Positions 16,984 to 25,279 of a DNA stretch of 64,000 bases are shown here, piece after piece. The notes under the pieces were generated by a model. That model did no database searches and had not been told where the DNA came from. It saw only the letters and a program-made list of their open reading frames with translations. Origin of the DNA: RPQJ01 sp963823535. Lineage in GTDB: Bacteria; Pseudomonadota; Gammaproteobacteria; Steroidobacterales; Steroidobacteraceae. The DNA lies in the NCBI GenBank assembly GCA_963823535.1, contig CAWGLZ010000004.1, positions 1 to 64,000 on the forward strand. The letters are read 5' to 3'. A program made the translations under genes and the position numbers. Positions within the stretch are counted from its first letter, which is position 1. Every line of letters begins with the position of its first letter.

Positions 16984-17739
16984 TCATTTCGCGTAGGTCT
17001 GCTGCAGGTACGCGCGGATCGCTGTCGACTCGAACATCGCGGTGCCGGTGTTCGGATCGACGAGATATGGCACCTGCACCTTTCCGGCCCGCGCCAGCAG
17101 TTCGGTGCGGTTGCGGCCCGACACCGGCAGGTCGGGGAACAGGGTGGCCCGGACGACCGGCGGCCCGAGGTCCTGCCAGCGGGCCTTGCCGGTGCTGCGC
17201 AGCAGGTAGGGCAGCTCGAGTTCGCACAGGAGCTCGCGCACCCGGCGTGAGTACGGGCTCGACTCGAAGCTGAAAAGCTCGAGCGGTCGCTTCGGCGCTC
17301 GCGACGCCCGGACCCGGGCACCGGCGCCGAGCCGCGGGATCGATGCCAGCACGGACGTCGACACGTCCAGCGGGCGCAGCAGTCGCGGCGGTGCGCGACG
17401 CCCGCCATAGCTGCGGTAGAGGTAGTCGACGATGTCGGCGGACTCGAACATCGTCTCACCGCTGTTCGGATCGACCAGGAAGGGGAACTGCTGCTTGCCG
17501 CCGAGTTTCGAGACTTTCGGGCGGAAGCGCTTCCCGCCGTGCGGCGCCGGGTAGATCAGTGCGTCGAGATCGAGTTCGGTGAGCGCCTCGCGCACCAGCC
17601 GGCAGTACGGACAGGCCTCGAACTCGTAGAGCTGCAGCGGACGGGCGGGCTGGCGTGCCGCGCCGCGCGCATTGGTGCCGCGCCAGAAGCGCAGCGTCGA
17701 GGCGAGGGTGGAACTCAAGACGTCGAGACCGGTGCTCAT
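16984..17739 (-). CDS. Tandem GST-N/thioredoxin-fold protein
   Basis: The 251-aa protein contains two glutathione-S-transferase N-terminal (thioredoxin-fold) domains in tandem and no GST C-terminal helical domain. Domain 1 (about residues 33-110) starts LQLYEFEACPYCRLVREAL and has a redox CPYC. Domain 2 (about 150-250) starts LELFSFESSPYSRRVRELL, with the two Cys replaced by Ser. Both retain the cis-Pro loop (QFPFLVDPNSG and QVPYLVDPNTG) and the following ESADI/ESTAI element that binds glutathione. Cytoplasmic; function unproven. Confidence 0.88.
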   Translation of the reverse strand: MSTGLDVLSSTLASTLRFWRGTNARGAARQPARPLQLYEFEACPYCRLVREALTELDLDALIYPAPHGGKRFRPKVSKLGGKQQFPFLVDPNSGETMFESADIVDYLYRSYGGRRAPPRLLRPLDVSTSVLASIPRLGAGARVRASRAPKRPLELFSFESSPYSRRVRELLCELELPYLLRSTGKARWQDLGPPVVRATLFPDLPVSGRNRTELLARAGKVQVPYLVDPNTGTAMFESTAIRAYLQQTYAK

Positions 17740-17866
17740 CCGTCGAATTTAACCACGGAGCGCGGCGTGTTGCGGGCCGATCGACTCCGACGCCGTATGG
17801 GTGGCGGACCCGCAGGTTGAGCGCTGCACGACATGGGAGTAGAAGGCAAACGAAGCAGGGGGCCAC

Positions 17867-18091
17867 ATGTTTGCAGGTCATTACGGTCCGAGTCTCGCCG
17901 TCCGCGCCGTGCGCCCGGAGGTCCCCCTGTGGCTGCTGTTCGTCGCAGCGCAACTGGTGGACATTGGCTGGGCACTGCTCGTGCTCGGCGGCGTCGAGAA
18001 GTTGAGGATCGTCCCGGGCATCACTGCAGCCAATCCGCTGGATCTCTACTACATGCCGTATACGCACAGCCTGCTCGCGGGTCGCGCCTGA
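17867..18091 (+). pseudogene. Truncated multi-pass membrane protein
   Basis: A 74-aa frame beginning MFAGHYGPSLAVRAV, with one clear helix (LWLLFVAAQLVDIGWALLVL) and the conserved block VPGITAANPLDLYYMPYTHS. From memory, this start and block belong to a roughly 200-aa bacterial integral membrane family with several more helices after the YTHS motif. Here the frame stops seven codons later (LLAGRA). The rest of the expected protein is not found downstream, where the GIY-YIG-like gene begins. I call it a 3'-truncated remnant; a genuinely short protein is the alternative. Confidence 0.6.
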
Positions 18092-18101
18092 GGCCAGCCG
18101 C

Positions 18102-18689
18102 ATGGTCAGCGCCAGGGAATCGAGCAAACGCCAGGACACACCGGGCTCACGACCGCTGCGCAGGCTCGGGCGGCCGGAACTCATCGCCCGGCTGGAAGCG
18201 GCGATGTCGGAACGCGACGGCATCGTCGGGGCGCATTGCATTCACGAGCTCTGGATGCGAAACGAGCCGCCGATGAACGTGGAGCGGCTGCTGGGCCTGT
18301 TGTGGCGGGCGGCGTCCGAGTCCGTGCCGGACTGGCTGCCGATGCGCTACGTCGATTGGCTGCCGCTCACCTACGACGTCGCGGCGCGGTTCGAGCGCGC
18401 CGGGCGCGGCAAGTCGAATATCTATCTCGTGCTGCTCGACTACGGCGACAGTCCGCGCGGCCCGCACGGACTGTATGTCGGCGCGACGCAGTACGCGCCC
18501 GCCGCGCGGTTCGACCAGCACAAGGCGGGCATCCGTGCCGCCGGGAGCGTGCTGAAACGCGGTCTCGAGGTTCTCACGGGACCGGTGCTGCACCTGCAGC
18601 GCATCCCGCGGGCGCAGGCGATCGACATCGAGGAGAGACTGGCAGAGGCCCTCAGGGCGGAAGGACTGCTGGTCCAGGGAGGTCATTGA
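18102..18689 (+). CDS. GIY-YIG-like domain protein
   Basis: The 195-aa protein has a basic N-terminal region and, from about residue 105, a GIY-YIG-like fold: NIYLVLLDYGD (GIY strand), HGLYVGATQYAPAARFDQH (YIG strand with the Arg and His of the active site), and a late helix IDIEERLAEALR whose Glu sits where the metal ligand is expected. Canonical enzymes make single-strand cuts in DNA. The first motif is only loosely GIY, so nuclease activity is plausible but not certain. It abuts the next gene (TGA then ATG), so they are co-transcribed. Confidence 0.7.
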   Translation: MVSARESSKRQDTPGSRPLRRLGRPELIARLEAAMSERDGIVGAHCIHELWMRNEPPMNVERLLGLLWRAASESVPDWLPMRYVDWLPLTYDVAARFERAGRGKSNIYLVLLDYGDSPRGPHGLYVGATQYAPAARFDQHKAGIRAAGSVLKRGLEVLTGPVLHLQRIPRAQAIDIEERLAEALRAEGLLVQGGH

Positions 18690-18962
18690 ATGCCCATGCC
18701 GGACACCCCCTCCATTCCGCCGCAGGCCGTCGCTGCGTTGAACGCGGGTCGCAAGATCGACGCCATCCGGATCGTGCGCGAAACCCAGGGAATCGGCCTG
18801 AAGGAAGCCAGGGAACTGGTGGACTCGTACACCGCATTGCATCCGGACGTGCAATGGCGGGTTGACCAGCAGCGATCGCAGGCGTCGCGTCGCTGGATCG
18901 CCTGGCTGGTGCTTCTCGGGCTGGCTGCCTGGGCTGCCGTTCAGTACCTGTCGTTACCGTGA
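18690..18962 (+). CDS. L7/L12 C-terminal-like protein with membrane anchor
   Basis: A 90-aa protein. Residues 10-55 resemble the ribosomal L7/L12 C-terminal fold (GRKIDAIRIVRETQGIGLKE, then ARELVDSY), a motif also found outside ribosomes in small regulatory membrane proteins. A transmembrane helix follows at about 70-87 (WIAWLVLLGLAAWAAVQYL). A GGGAGG site overlapping the end of the GIY-YIG-like gene serves this ATG; a second in-frame ATG is two codons later. The anchor implies a membrane-tethered adaptor role, function unknown. Confidence 0.8.
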   Translation: MPMPDTPSIPPQAVAALNAGRKIDAIRIVRETQGIGLKEARELVDSYTALHPDVQWRVDQQRSQASRRWIAWLVLLGLAAWAAVQYLSLP

Positions 18963-19060
18963 AACTTGCGATGGAGCGCGTGACCGTCGATCGAGCCCCG
19001 GTGCTGACCCTGTGGGCGGCCGTCGTGGCCGGGCGAGTGGATGGACGAGGCCGGCCAGGG

Positions 19061-19438
19061 TCAGGCTGAACTCCTGTCGGCCGCGTCCAGCGCCGCCATT
19101 TCCGCCTCGGTGAAGACGCGCGAACGCGTGTGGAACGCCTTGCCCTCGGGGCCCTCGAGCGAGAACGTGCCGCCATGGCCGTCGATCACGTCGATGATCA
19201 GCTGCGTGTGCCGCCAGTACTCGTACTGCGCCTTGCCGATGTAGAAGGGACAGCCGCCGATCTCGCCGAGGTATACGTCGCCCGCACCGATCGTGAGCTC
19301 GCCAAGCAGGTAGCAGTTGGCGGCACTGTTGTCGCAGCAGCCCCCGGACTGATGGAACATCAGTCCGGGGCCGTGCTTCGTCTTCAGCAGCTCGATGAGG
19401 TCGAGGGCCGCCGGCGTGGCGATGACCTTGTCTACCAT
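19061..19438 (-). CDS. DUF779 domain-containing protein
   Basis: A 125-aa protein with the DUF779 hallmarks: ATPAALDLIELL at the N-terminus, the Cys-rich FHQSGGCCDNS in the middle, and the late RSRVFTEAEMA. DUF779 genes regularly follow aldehyde dehydrogenase genes of the ExaC/AldB type, as here (two bases between them), so it probably acts as a partner or maturation factor of that enzyme. The start MVDKVIATP is chosen because the longer frame upstream lies inside the dehydrogenase gene. A 13-bp perfect inverted repeat lies inside the Cys-rich segment. Confidence 0.88.
   Translation of the reverse strand: MVDKVIATPAALDLIELLKTKHGPGLMFHQSGGCCDNSAANCYLLGELTIGAGDVYLGEIGGCPFYIGKAQYEYWRHTQLIIDVIDGHGGTFSLEGPEGKAFHTRSRVFTEAEMAALDAADRSSA
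19342..19370. repeat. 13-bp perfect inverted repeat inside DUF779 gene
   Basis: CCCCGGACTGATG at 19342-19354 is the exact reverse complement of 19358-19370, with a three-base loop GAA. It lies wholly inside the coding region for GPGLMFHQSGG. A hairpin in mRNA is likely; function is unknown. Confidence 0.8.
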
Positions 19439-19440
19439 GA

Positions 19441-20961
19441 TCAGAAGAAGCCGAGCTTGTTCTCGCTGTAGCTGACCAGCAGGTTCTTGGTCTGCTGGTA
19501 ATGGTCGAGCATCATCTTGTGCGTCTCGCGGCCGATGCCCGACTCCTTGTAGCCGCCGAATGCGGCGTGCGCGGGATAGGCGTGGTAGCAGTTGGTCCAG
19601 ACGCGGCCGGCCTTGATGGCGCGCCCCATGCGGTAGGCCACGTTGCCGTTGCGGCTCCACACGCCGGCCCCCAGGCCATACAGCGTGTCGTTGGCGATGG
19701 CCAGTGCCTCGGACTCGTCCTTGAACGTGGTGACGGCCAGGACCGGGCCGAAGATCTCCTCCTGGAAGATGCGCATCTTGTTGTGGCCCTTGAACAGCGT
19801 CGGCTGCACGTAGTAGCCGCCCTCGAGGTCGCCACCGAGCTTCGCCTGCTCGCCACCGATGAGCACCTTCGCGCCTTCCTGCCTGCCGAGGTCCAGGTAG
19901 GAGAGGATCTTGGTCAGCTGCTCCCTGGAGGCCTGGGCGCCCATCATGGTATCGGTGTCGAGCGGGTTGCCGTGCTTGATGGCGGCCACGCGCGCCAGCA
20001 CGCGCTCCATGAACCTGTCGTAGATGCTCTCCTGGATCAGCGCCCGGCTCGGGCAGGTGCACACCTCGCCCTGGTTGAAGGCGAACAGCACCAGTCCCTC
20101 GACGGCCTTGTCGAGGAAGGCGTCGTCCTTGTCCATCACGTCGGCGAAGAAGACGTTGGGCGACTTGCCGCCGAGTTCCAGCGTGGCGGGAATCAGGTTG
20201 TTGGCCGCGGCCTGCGCGATCACGCGGCCGGTGGTCGTCGAACCGGTGAAGGCGATCTTCGCGATACGCTTGCTGGTGGCCAGCGGCATGCCGGCTTCAC
20301 GTCCATAGCCGTTCACGATGTTCAGCACGCCCGGCGGCAGCAGGTCGGCGACCAGTTCGGCGAGAATCAGGATGCTGATGGGCGTGGACTCCGCGGGCTT
20401 CAGCACCACGCAGTTGCCTGCGGCGAGCGCGGGCGCGAGCTTCCAGGCGGCCATCAGGATGGGGAAGTTCCACGGGATGATCTGGCCGACCACGCCCAGC
20501 GGCTCATGGAAGTGGTAGGCGACCGTGGTCTCGTCGATCTCGCTGATCGCGCCTTCCTGCGCACGCACGCAGCCTGCGAAGTAGCGGAAATGGTCGACGG
20601 TCAGCGGGATGTCGGCGTTCAGCGTCTCGCGGATCGCCTTGCCGTTGTCCACGCACTCCGCATAGGCGAGCAGTTCGAGGTTGGCCTCGATGCGATCGGC
20701 GATCCCGAGCAGGACCTGGGCGCGCGCGGCGGCCGGTGTCCTGCCCCACGCGTCGGCCGCGGCATGCGCGGCGTCGAGGGCGAGCTCGATGTCTTCGGCG
20801 CTCGAACGCGCGACGCGCGTGTAGACCTTGCCGTTGATCGGGGTCACGACGTCGAAGTACTGGCCCTTGGCCGGCGCGACCCACTTGCCGCCGATGAAGT
20901 TGTCGTACTGTTTCTTGTAGCTGAGCTTGGCGCCTGCGGTGCCCGGAGCTGCATAGAGCAT
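19441..20961 (-). CDS. Aldehyde dehydrogenase (ExaC/AldB type)
   Basis: A full-length 506-aa NAD(P)-dependent aldehyde dehydrogenase oxidising aldehydes to acids in the cytoplasm. Seen in order: VVGQIIPWNFPILMAAWKLA (cofactor and Asn region), FTGSTTTGRVIAQ (Rossmann turn), the general-base Glu in TLELGGKSPNVF, and the catalytic Cys in FNQGEVCTCPSR near residue 300. The C-terminus has the oligomerisation strand. The downstream DUF779 gene and the EVCTCPSR variant fit the acetaldehyde/ExaC subgroup used in alcohol catabolism. The start MLYAAPGTAGAKLSYKK gives the usual family length. Confidence 0.93.
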   Translation of the reverse strand: MLYAAPGTAGAKLSYKKQYDNFIGGKWVAPAKGQYFDVVTPINGKVYTRVARSSAEDIELALDAAHAAADAWGRTPAAARAQVLLGIADRIEANLELLAYAECVDNGKAIRETLNADIPLTVDHFRYFAGCVRAQEGAISEIDETTVAYHFHEPLGVVGQIIPWNFPILMAAWKLAPALAAGNCVVLKPAESTPISILILAELVADLLPPGVLNIVNGYGREAGMPLATSKRIAKIAFTGSTTTGRVIAQAAANNLIPATLELGGKSPNVFFADVMDKDDAFLDKAVEGLVLFAFNQGEVCTCPSRALIQESIYDRFMERVLARVAAIKHGNPLDTDTMMGAQASREQLTKILSYLDLGRQEGAKVLIGGEQAKLGGDLEGGYYVQPTLFKGHNKMRIFQEEIFGPVLAVTTFKDESEALAIANDTLYGLGAGVWSRNGNVAYRMGRAIKAGRVWTNCYHAYPAHAAFGGYKESGIGRETHKMMLDHYQQTKNLLVSYSENKLGFF

Positions 20962-21097
20962 GTCGTGTCCCCTCTGGTTTGGCCCTGGTGCCGACGGTGA
21001 CGCGAGGGTGGTGCCCCCGCCTGGAGCCGGTTTGCTGCCGGTCTCCGCCGGTCTCGGGTCATCCTACACCCGAATCGCGCAGCCCGGCACCGGTCGG

Positions 21098-21673
21098 TCA
21101 GAACGATCCCATCGGCTGCTTCAGCACCGCAATCTCCTCGGCGGTCGACGCCCGACCGAGGATGGCGTTTCGATGGGGAAACCGTCCGAAGCGGTCGATG
21201 ATCGCCTGGTGGGCCTCGGCGTAGCGCGTCCACTCCGCGTGGCCGAGACGACGGATCAGGTCGACGGCCAGCGCCTGGTCGCCGCGATCCTCGCTGTGTT
21301 CGAAGGGAAGGTAGAGGAACATCCGCTCGGCCCGCGTCATCCCGAGGTCGAACCCGCGGTCGATGGCCGCTCTCGCCAGTCGACGGGCCACGGGATCCGT
21401 CGCGAACGCGCGCGGCGTGCCGCGGAACATGTTGCGTGAGAACTGGTCGAGGACGATCACCGCGGCGAGCAGCGGGCGGGGCGTGGTGATGTCCTCACCC
21501 TCGCTCGCCACGAGCTGCTCGTGCAGGGACAGGAATCGATCGCGGATCTGCCCGTCGATCGCGTCGCTCTTCGCGAACCAGCGCGATTCGCCCATCTCCT
21601 CGAACCAGAATCGCAGGACTTCGTCGACCCAGCCGGGCGGGACCGTGTCCGTGGCCAATCGGGGCCCGGTCAT
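21098..21673 (-). CDS. DUF924 family protein
   Basis: A 191-aa all-helical protein matching DUF924: the N-terminal VLRFWFEEMGESRWFAKSDA, central VIVLDQFSRNMFRGTPRAFA, and the late LPFEHSEDRGDQ and FGRFPHRNAILGR. It is TPR-like, cytoplasmic and of unknown function, common in proteobacteria. Length is normal. It sits 13 bp after the first TIR gene on the same strand. Confidence 0.9.
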   Translation of the reverse strand: MTGPRLATDTVPPGWVDEVLRFWFEEMGESRWFAKSDAIDGQIRDRFLSLHEQLVASEGEDITTPRPLLAAVIVLDQFSRNMFRGTPRAFATDPVARRLARAAIDRGFDLGMTRAERMFLYLPFEHSEDRGDQALAVDLIRRLGHAEWTRYAEAHQAIIDRFGRFPHRNAILGRASTAEEIAVLKQPMGSF

Positions 21674-21686
21674 GGTCGATCCACGC

Positions 21687-23321
21687 TCACTGTGGCAGTC
21701 CCGCCAGTTGCAGCGACTCGGCGAGATGCGCGGCGTCGGCTGCGTCCCGGAACGGTTCGCGGGTCATGAACTGCCGGACCGAGAAATCCGGCCGCAGCGA
21801 CAGGCACTCGGCGGCCAACGTCCGCGCAAGTTCGACGTCGCCCAGTCGCGCGTGGCATGCCCCGATGTAAGCCGCGATGCGGAAGGTGCGCACCGGGATG
21901 TGCGCGAACATCGACAGCGCTTCCTCGTAACGCCGCAGGACCATGAAGGCCTGGCCGGCCTGGCGCCAGTACCAGGGCGGATCGAAGTACGGATCGATCT
22001 CCTTGGCGCGCGTGAACCAGTCGAGCGCCTGCTCGGCCTGACCGACGAACGTCAGCACCTGCCCCATGTCGGCGACGTTCCATTGGTTGTTGGGATTGAT
22101 CTCCACCGAGCGGTGCATGTGCTGCAGGGCACGCTCGAAGGCACGGCGATACAGGCATATCTGGCCCAGCAGCGAGTGACAGGTGCTCTCCCCATCGTCG
22201 AGTTCGACGGCACGTTTCGCGAGAGTATAGGCCTCGTCGAGCGCCGCATCGGAGGACGCGGGGTCGTTGCGCCACTGGGCACAACGCATCATGGCCAGCA
22301 TGCCGTGGGCCAGCCCGTAGTCGGGGTCGAGCTCGATCGCCTTCTCGAACAGGCGCGTGGCCTCGGCTGCGCCCTCCGGATCGTCCCAGGGCAGGGCGTT
22401 GCCCCTCAGGAAGCACTCGTAGGCGTCGAGGCTGGCGGGTGGCTTGCGGCGCGCGCGCTCGACGTCGGACACCTGCACCCGTCCCACGAGCGTGCTGACG
22501 ATCTGCTGCACGACCTGGTCCTGGACGGCGAACAAGTCGGCCTGCGCCCGGTCGAAGCGCTCGCCCCACACCTGGCTTCCCGACTCTGTGTCGATCAGCT
22601 CCACGTTGATGCGGATCCGCTCGCCGATCCGCCGCACGCTGCCCTCGACGACGAACCGCACGTTGAGCTCGCGCGCGACCTGCTCGACGTCGACCGCGTT
22701 GCCCCGGTAGCGAAACGAGGTCGAGCGCGACCGTACCGCCAGCAGTCGCCAGCGCGAGAGTTCGGTGATGATGTCGCCGGTGATCCCGTCACTGAACGCC
22801 TGCTGATCGGGGTCGGCGCTCTGGTTGGCGAACGGCAGGACGCAGATCGAAACGCGCGAGGTTCCGGGCGCGGTGGGCGGGGGCTGCGTCATCCTGGCCG
22901 GCGGCGTCGGCTCCGGGTGCGCGGCGCGGCGGCGCGCGATCAACGCAGCGAGTGCGCGAGCGATCTCCTCGAACGCCGGTCCGCGGGCAGCCGTCGTGCC
23001 CTCGTCCAGGTCGATGGTGTGGAACGCACGAAAGTCGATCGGCAGCGAGACCTTGCCGAATCGCACCGGGACGAGGATGCCGCGATCGGCACCGTCACGT
23101 GCCTCGCCCCTGACCCAGCGCGATTCCACGGAGTGGCTGGTCCAGACCACCAGCACGGACGCGGCCGCCTCGAGTTCCGCGGCGATCAGGCGATCGAATT
23201 CCTGGCCCGGCGTGATGGCGGGGTCCCACCACACGGTCCACCCCCGGGCCTCGAGCGCAGCGACGAGCGGCGCGACACGCGATCGGTCGCTGCGGGAGTA
23301 CGAGACGAAGACGTCGGCCAT
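21687..23321 (-). CDS. TIR domain - TolB-N-like - TPR protein (paralogue 1)
   Basis: A 544-aa three-part protein. Residues 1-125 are a bacterial TIR domain: MADVFVSYSRSDRSRV, GWTVWWDPAITPGQEF, and SRWVRGEA, whose Glu corresponds to the NADase catalytic Glu of active TIRs. Residues about 150-265 form the domain found next to TPRs in bacterial adenylate-cyclase-like and TolB N-terminal-type proteins (ICVLPFANQSADPD, FSDGITGDIITELSRW, VEGSVRRIGERIRI). From about 285 on there are TPRs. The start at 23321 is chosen because the TIR begins directly there. It forms a tandem with a paralogue upstream. Confidence 0.88.
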   Translation of the reverse strand: MADVFVSYSRSDRSRVAPLVAALEARGWTVWWDPAITPGQEFDRLIAAELEAAASVLVVWTSHSVESRWVRGEARDGADRGILVPVRFGKVSLPIDFRAFHTIDLDEGTTAARGPAFEEIARALAALIARRRAAHPEPTPPARMTQPPPTAPGTSRVSICVLPFANQSADPDQQAFSDGITGDIITELSRWRLLAVRSRSTSFRYRGNAVDVEQVARELNVRFVVEGSVRRIGERIRINVELIDTESGSQVWGERFDRAQADLFAVQDQVVQQIVSTLVGRVQVSDVERARRKPPASLDAYECFLRGNALPWDDPEGAAEATRLFEKAIELDPDYGLAHGMLAMMRCAQWRNDPASSDAALDEAYTLAKRAVELDDGESTCHSLLGQICLYRRAFERALQHMHRSVEINPNNQWNVADMGQVLTFVGQAEQALDWFTRAKEIDPYFDPPWYWRQAGQAFMVLRRYEEALSMFAHIPVRTFRIAAYIGACHARLGDVELARTLAAECLSLRPDFSVRQFMTREPFRDAADAAHLAESLQLAGLPQ

Positions 23322-23372
23322 GCCGTGGATCCTGCCGCCGTGGGGCCGCTGCACTTCCAGGGTCGCGTTAGC

Positions 23373-25181
23373 TTAAACCCGATCCGTCGCGGGGGAGGTC
23401 TGGCCGTCTCCCGCAATTGTCTCCGCGAGGAGCCTCTCCGTCTCCTCGACCCTGGCGATGAAGCGAGGGTCGTTGCGAATCGGGTCGAAATCCGGGTCGT
23501 ATTTCAACCACCCGAATCGTTCCTTGCCCATCTTGGCCCACACCGGGCGCAGCATCTCCAGGGCGAGGTCGAAATCGCGCAGGTGGATGACCAGGTCGCA
23601 CGCGAGGTTGTAGCGCATGGACATGTTGTCCGGATCCATCAGGATTGCACGTCGGGCCCATTCCCGCGCCCGGTCGACCTGGCCCAGGGCGACGAGACAC
23701 GAAACGATCGTCCCCATGGCGGAACCGTTGTCCGGTTCCAGCGTGATGGCCTTTTCCGCGCGCGCCAGCGTGCGCTCGGCCACGCGACGCAGGCCGTCCG
23801 TGTCGCCGAGCGCCGTGTGGCAGGTCATCATCAGGGGGCCCGACGCATAATCGGTCTCCACCATCGCCACGACCTTCTCCCAGTGCTCGACGGCCTCCTC
23901 GAAACGGTGCTGGTAGAAACGCAACCGGGCCGCCTCCCGGTTCACGTCGATCGATTCGGGGTCGAGGCGCAGTGCGAGCGCGAGCTCGGCTTCCGCGGCT
24001 GCGTATTCGCCGTCAGCGGCAAGAATGCCCGCCCGGGCCGCATGCGCCTCTGCGAGGTTGCCGTCGAGTGCAATCGCACGCGTCGCGGCCGTTGCCCCGT
24101 TGTCGCCATCGCCCGTCGCGTACAACCTGTTGCGTTGCGCCGTCGCCATCAGCGCCCACGCACGGGCGTAGTCCGCGTCGAGTTCGATCGCACCCCGGCA
24201 CAGGCGGATGACGGTGTCGCTCTTGCGGGCATCGCTCAGCAGTCCGGTCGCGTAGTGCTGCCGTGCCATGAGGTACAGGTTGTAGGCCTCGAGGTTGGTC
24301 GTGCCGCGCTGCGCGATGGCCTTCTTCTCCTCGGGCATCAGCTTGAGCCTCAGCGCCGCGACGATGGCCTGCGAGATCTCGTCCTGCAGCGCGAAGATGT
24401 CGTTCAGGTCACGGTCGTAGCGCTCGGCCCAGACATGGTTGCCGCTCGCGCCGTCGATCAGCTGGGCCGTGATGCGCACGCGCTGGCCTGCCTTGCGCAC
24501 GCTGCCTTCCAGCACGTGGCTCACCCGCAGCTGCCGCGCGATCTGCGCGACGTCGACGTGCTTGCCCTTGAAGGTAAAGGCCGTGTTGCGCGCGACGACG
24601 GAGAGCGCCGAGACCTTGCTCAGGTCGGTGATGACGTCTTCGCTGATGCCGTCGCTGAAGTATTCCTGCTCGGCGTCGCCGCTCATGTTGACGAAGGGCA
24701 GGACACAGATGGCGACGCGCGGCGGATCGGCCACGGCGGACACGTTGGATGCCGACGGGACATTGCCCCGTGCCGGCTCGAGGGGTCTTTGGCGGGCGAT
24801 CATGGCATCGAGCGCCCGCAGGAGTTCCTGGAACGGACGACTTTCGGGGTCCTCGCGCCACTCGTCGAGGTCCGTGGTGTGGATCGCCCGCACGTCGATC
24901 GGCATCCGGGCGCCTTCGAAGCGGACCGGGACCAGGATGCCGCGCTCGGCGGCTTCACGCGCCTCGCCTCGCACCCAACGGGAAGTCACCGACGTCGGGG
25001 TCCAGACCACCAGCACGGCCGTAGCGGCATCGAGTTCGGCATCGATCCGGCCGTCGAACTCCTGGCCGGGCGCGATGTCCGGATCCCACCAGACGGACCA
25101 GCCCCGGGCCTCGAGGGCGGCGACCATCGGCGCGACGATCGCGCGATCGGTACGGGCATAGGAAACGAAAACGTCGGCCAT
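23373..25181 (-). CDS. TIR domain - TolB-N-like - TPR protein (paralogue 2)
   Basis: A 602-aa paralogue of the downstream gene with the same order of domains: TIR (residues 1-125; MADVFVSYARTDRA, GWSVWWDPDIAPGQEF, SRWVRGEAREAAERG), a TolB-N-like segment (ICVLPFVNMSGDAEQEYFSD, LEGSVRKAGQRVRITAQLID), then seven or more TPR-like repeats and a longer tail ending in FGWLKYDPDFDPIRNDPRF. That tail motif is typical of class III cyclase-associated and kinase-associated TPR proteins. It is probably cytoplasmic; TIR may make or cleave NAD-derived signals or only mediate assembly. Its stop lies about 50 bp before paralogue 1, so the pair can be one operon. Confidence 0.88.
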   Translation of the reverse strand: MADVFVSYARTDRAIVAPMVAALEARGWSVWWDPDIAPGQEFDGRIDAELDAATAVLVVWTPTSVTSRWVRGEAREAAERGILVPVRFEGARMPIDVRAIHTTDLDEWREDPESRPFQELLRALDAMIARQRPLEPARGNVPSASNVSAVADPPRVAICVLPFVNMSGDAEQEYFSDGISEDVITDLSKVSALSVVARNTAFTFKGKHVDVAQIARQLRVSHVLEGSVRKAGQRVRITAQLIDGASGNHVWAERYDRDLNDIFALQDEISQAIVAALRLKLMPEEKKAIAQRGTTNLEAYNLYLMARQHYATGLLSDARKSDTVIRLCRGAIELDADYARAWALMATAQRNRLYATGDGDNGATAATRAIALDGNLAEAHAARAGILAADGEYAAAEAELALALRLDPESIDVNREAARLRFYQHRFEEAVEHWEKVVAMVETDYASGPLMMTCHTALGDTDGLRRVAERTLARAEKAITLEPDNGSAMGTIVSCLVALGQVDRAREWARRAILMDPDNMSMRYNLACDLVIHLRDFDLALEMLRPVWAKMGKERFGWLKYDPDFDPIRNDPRFIARVEETERLLAETIAGDGQTSPATDRV

Positions 25182-25279
25182 GTCGGGTGGACCTCGATCC
25201 GGGTCGGTCGGCGCCCGAGGGCGGGCGGCGTCGCTAGCTTAACCCGCTCGATGCCGGCCAGCGAAGGCCGGTGCGAGTC

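Noticed and set aside
19501..21000. A 499-codon plus-strand frame opposite the aldehyde dehydrogenase
   Set aside because: Antisense artefact; the dehydrogenase has all catalytic motifs on the minus strand.
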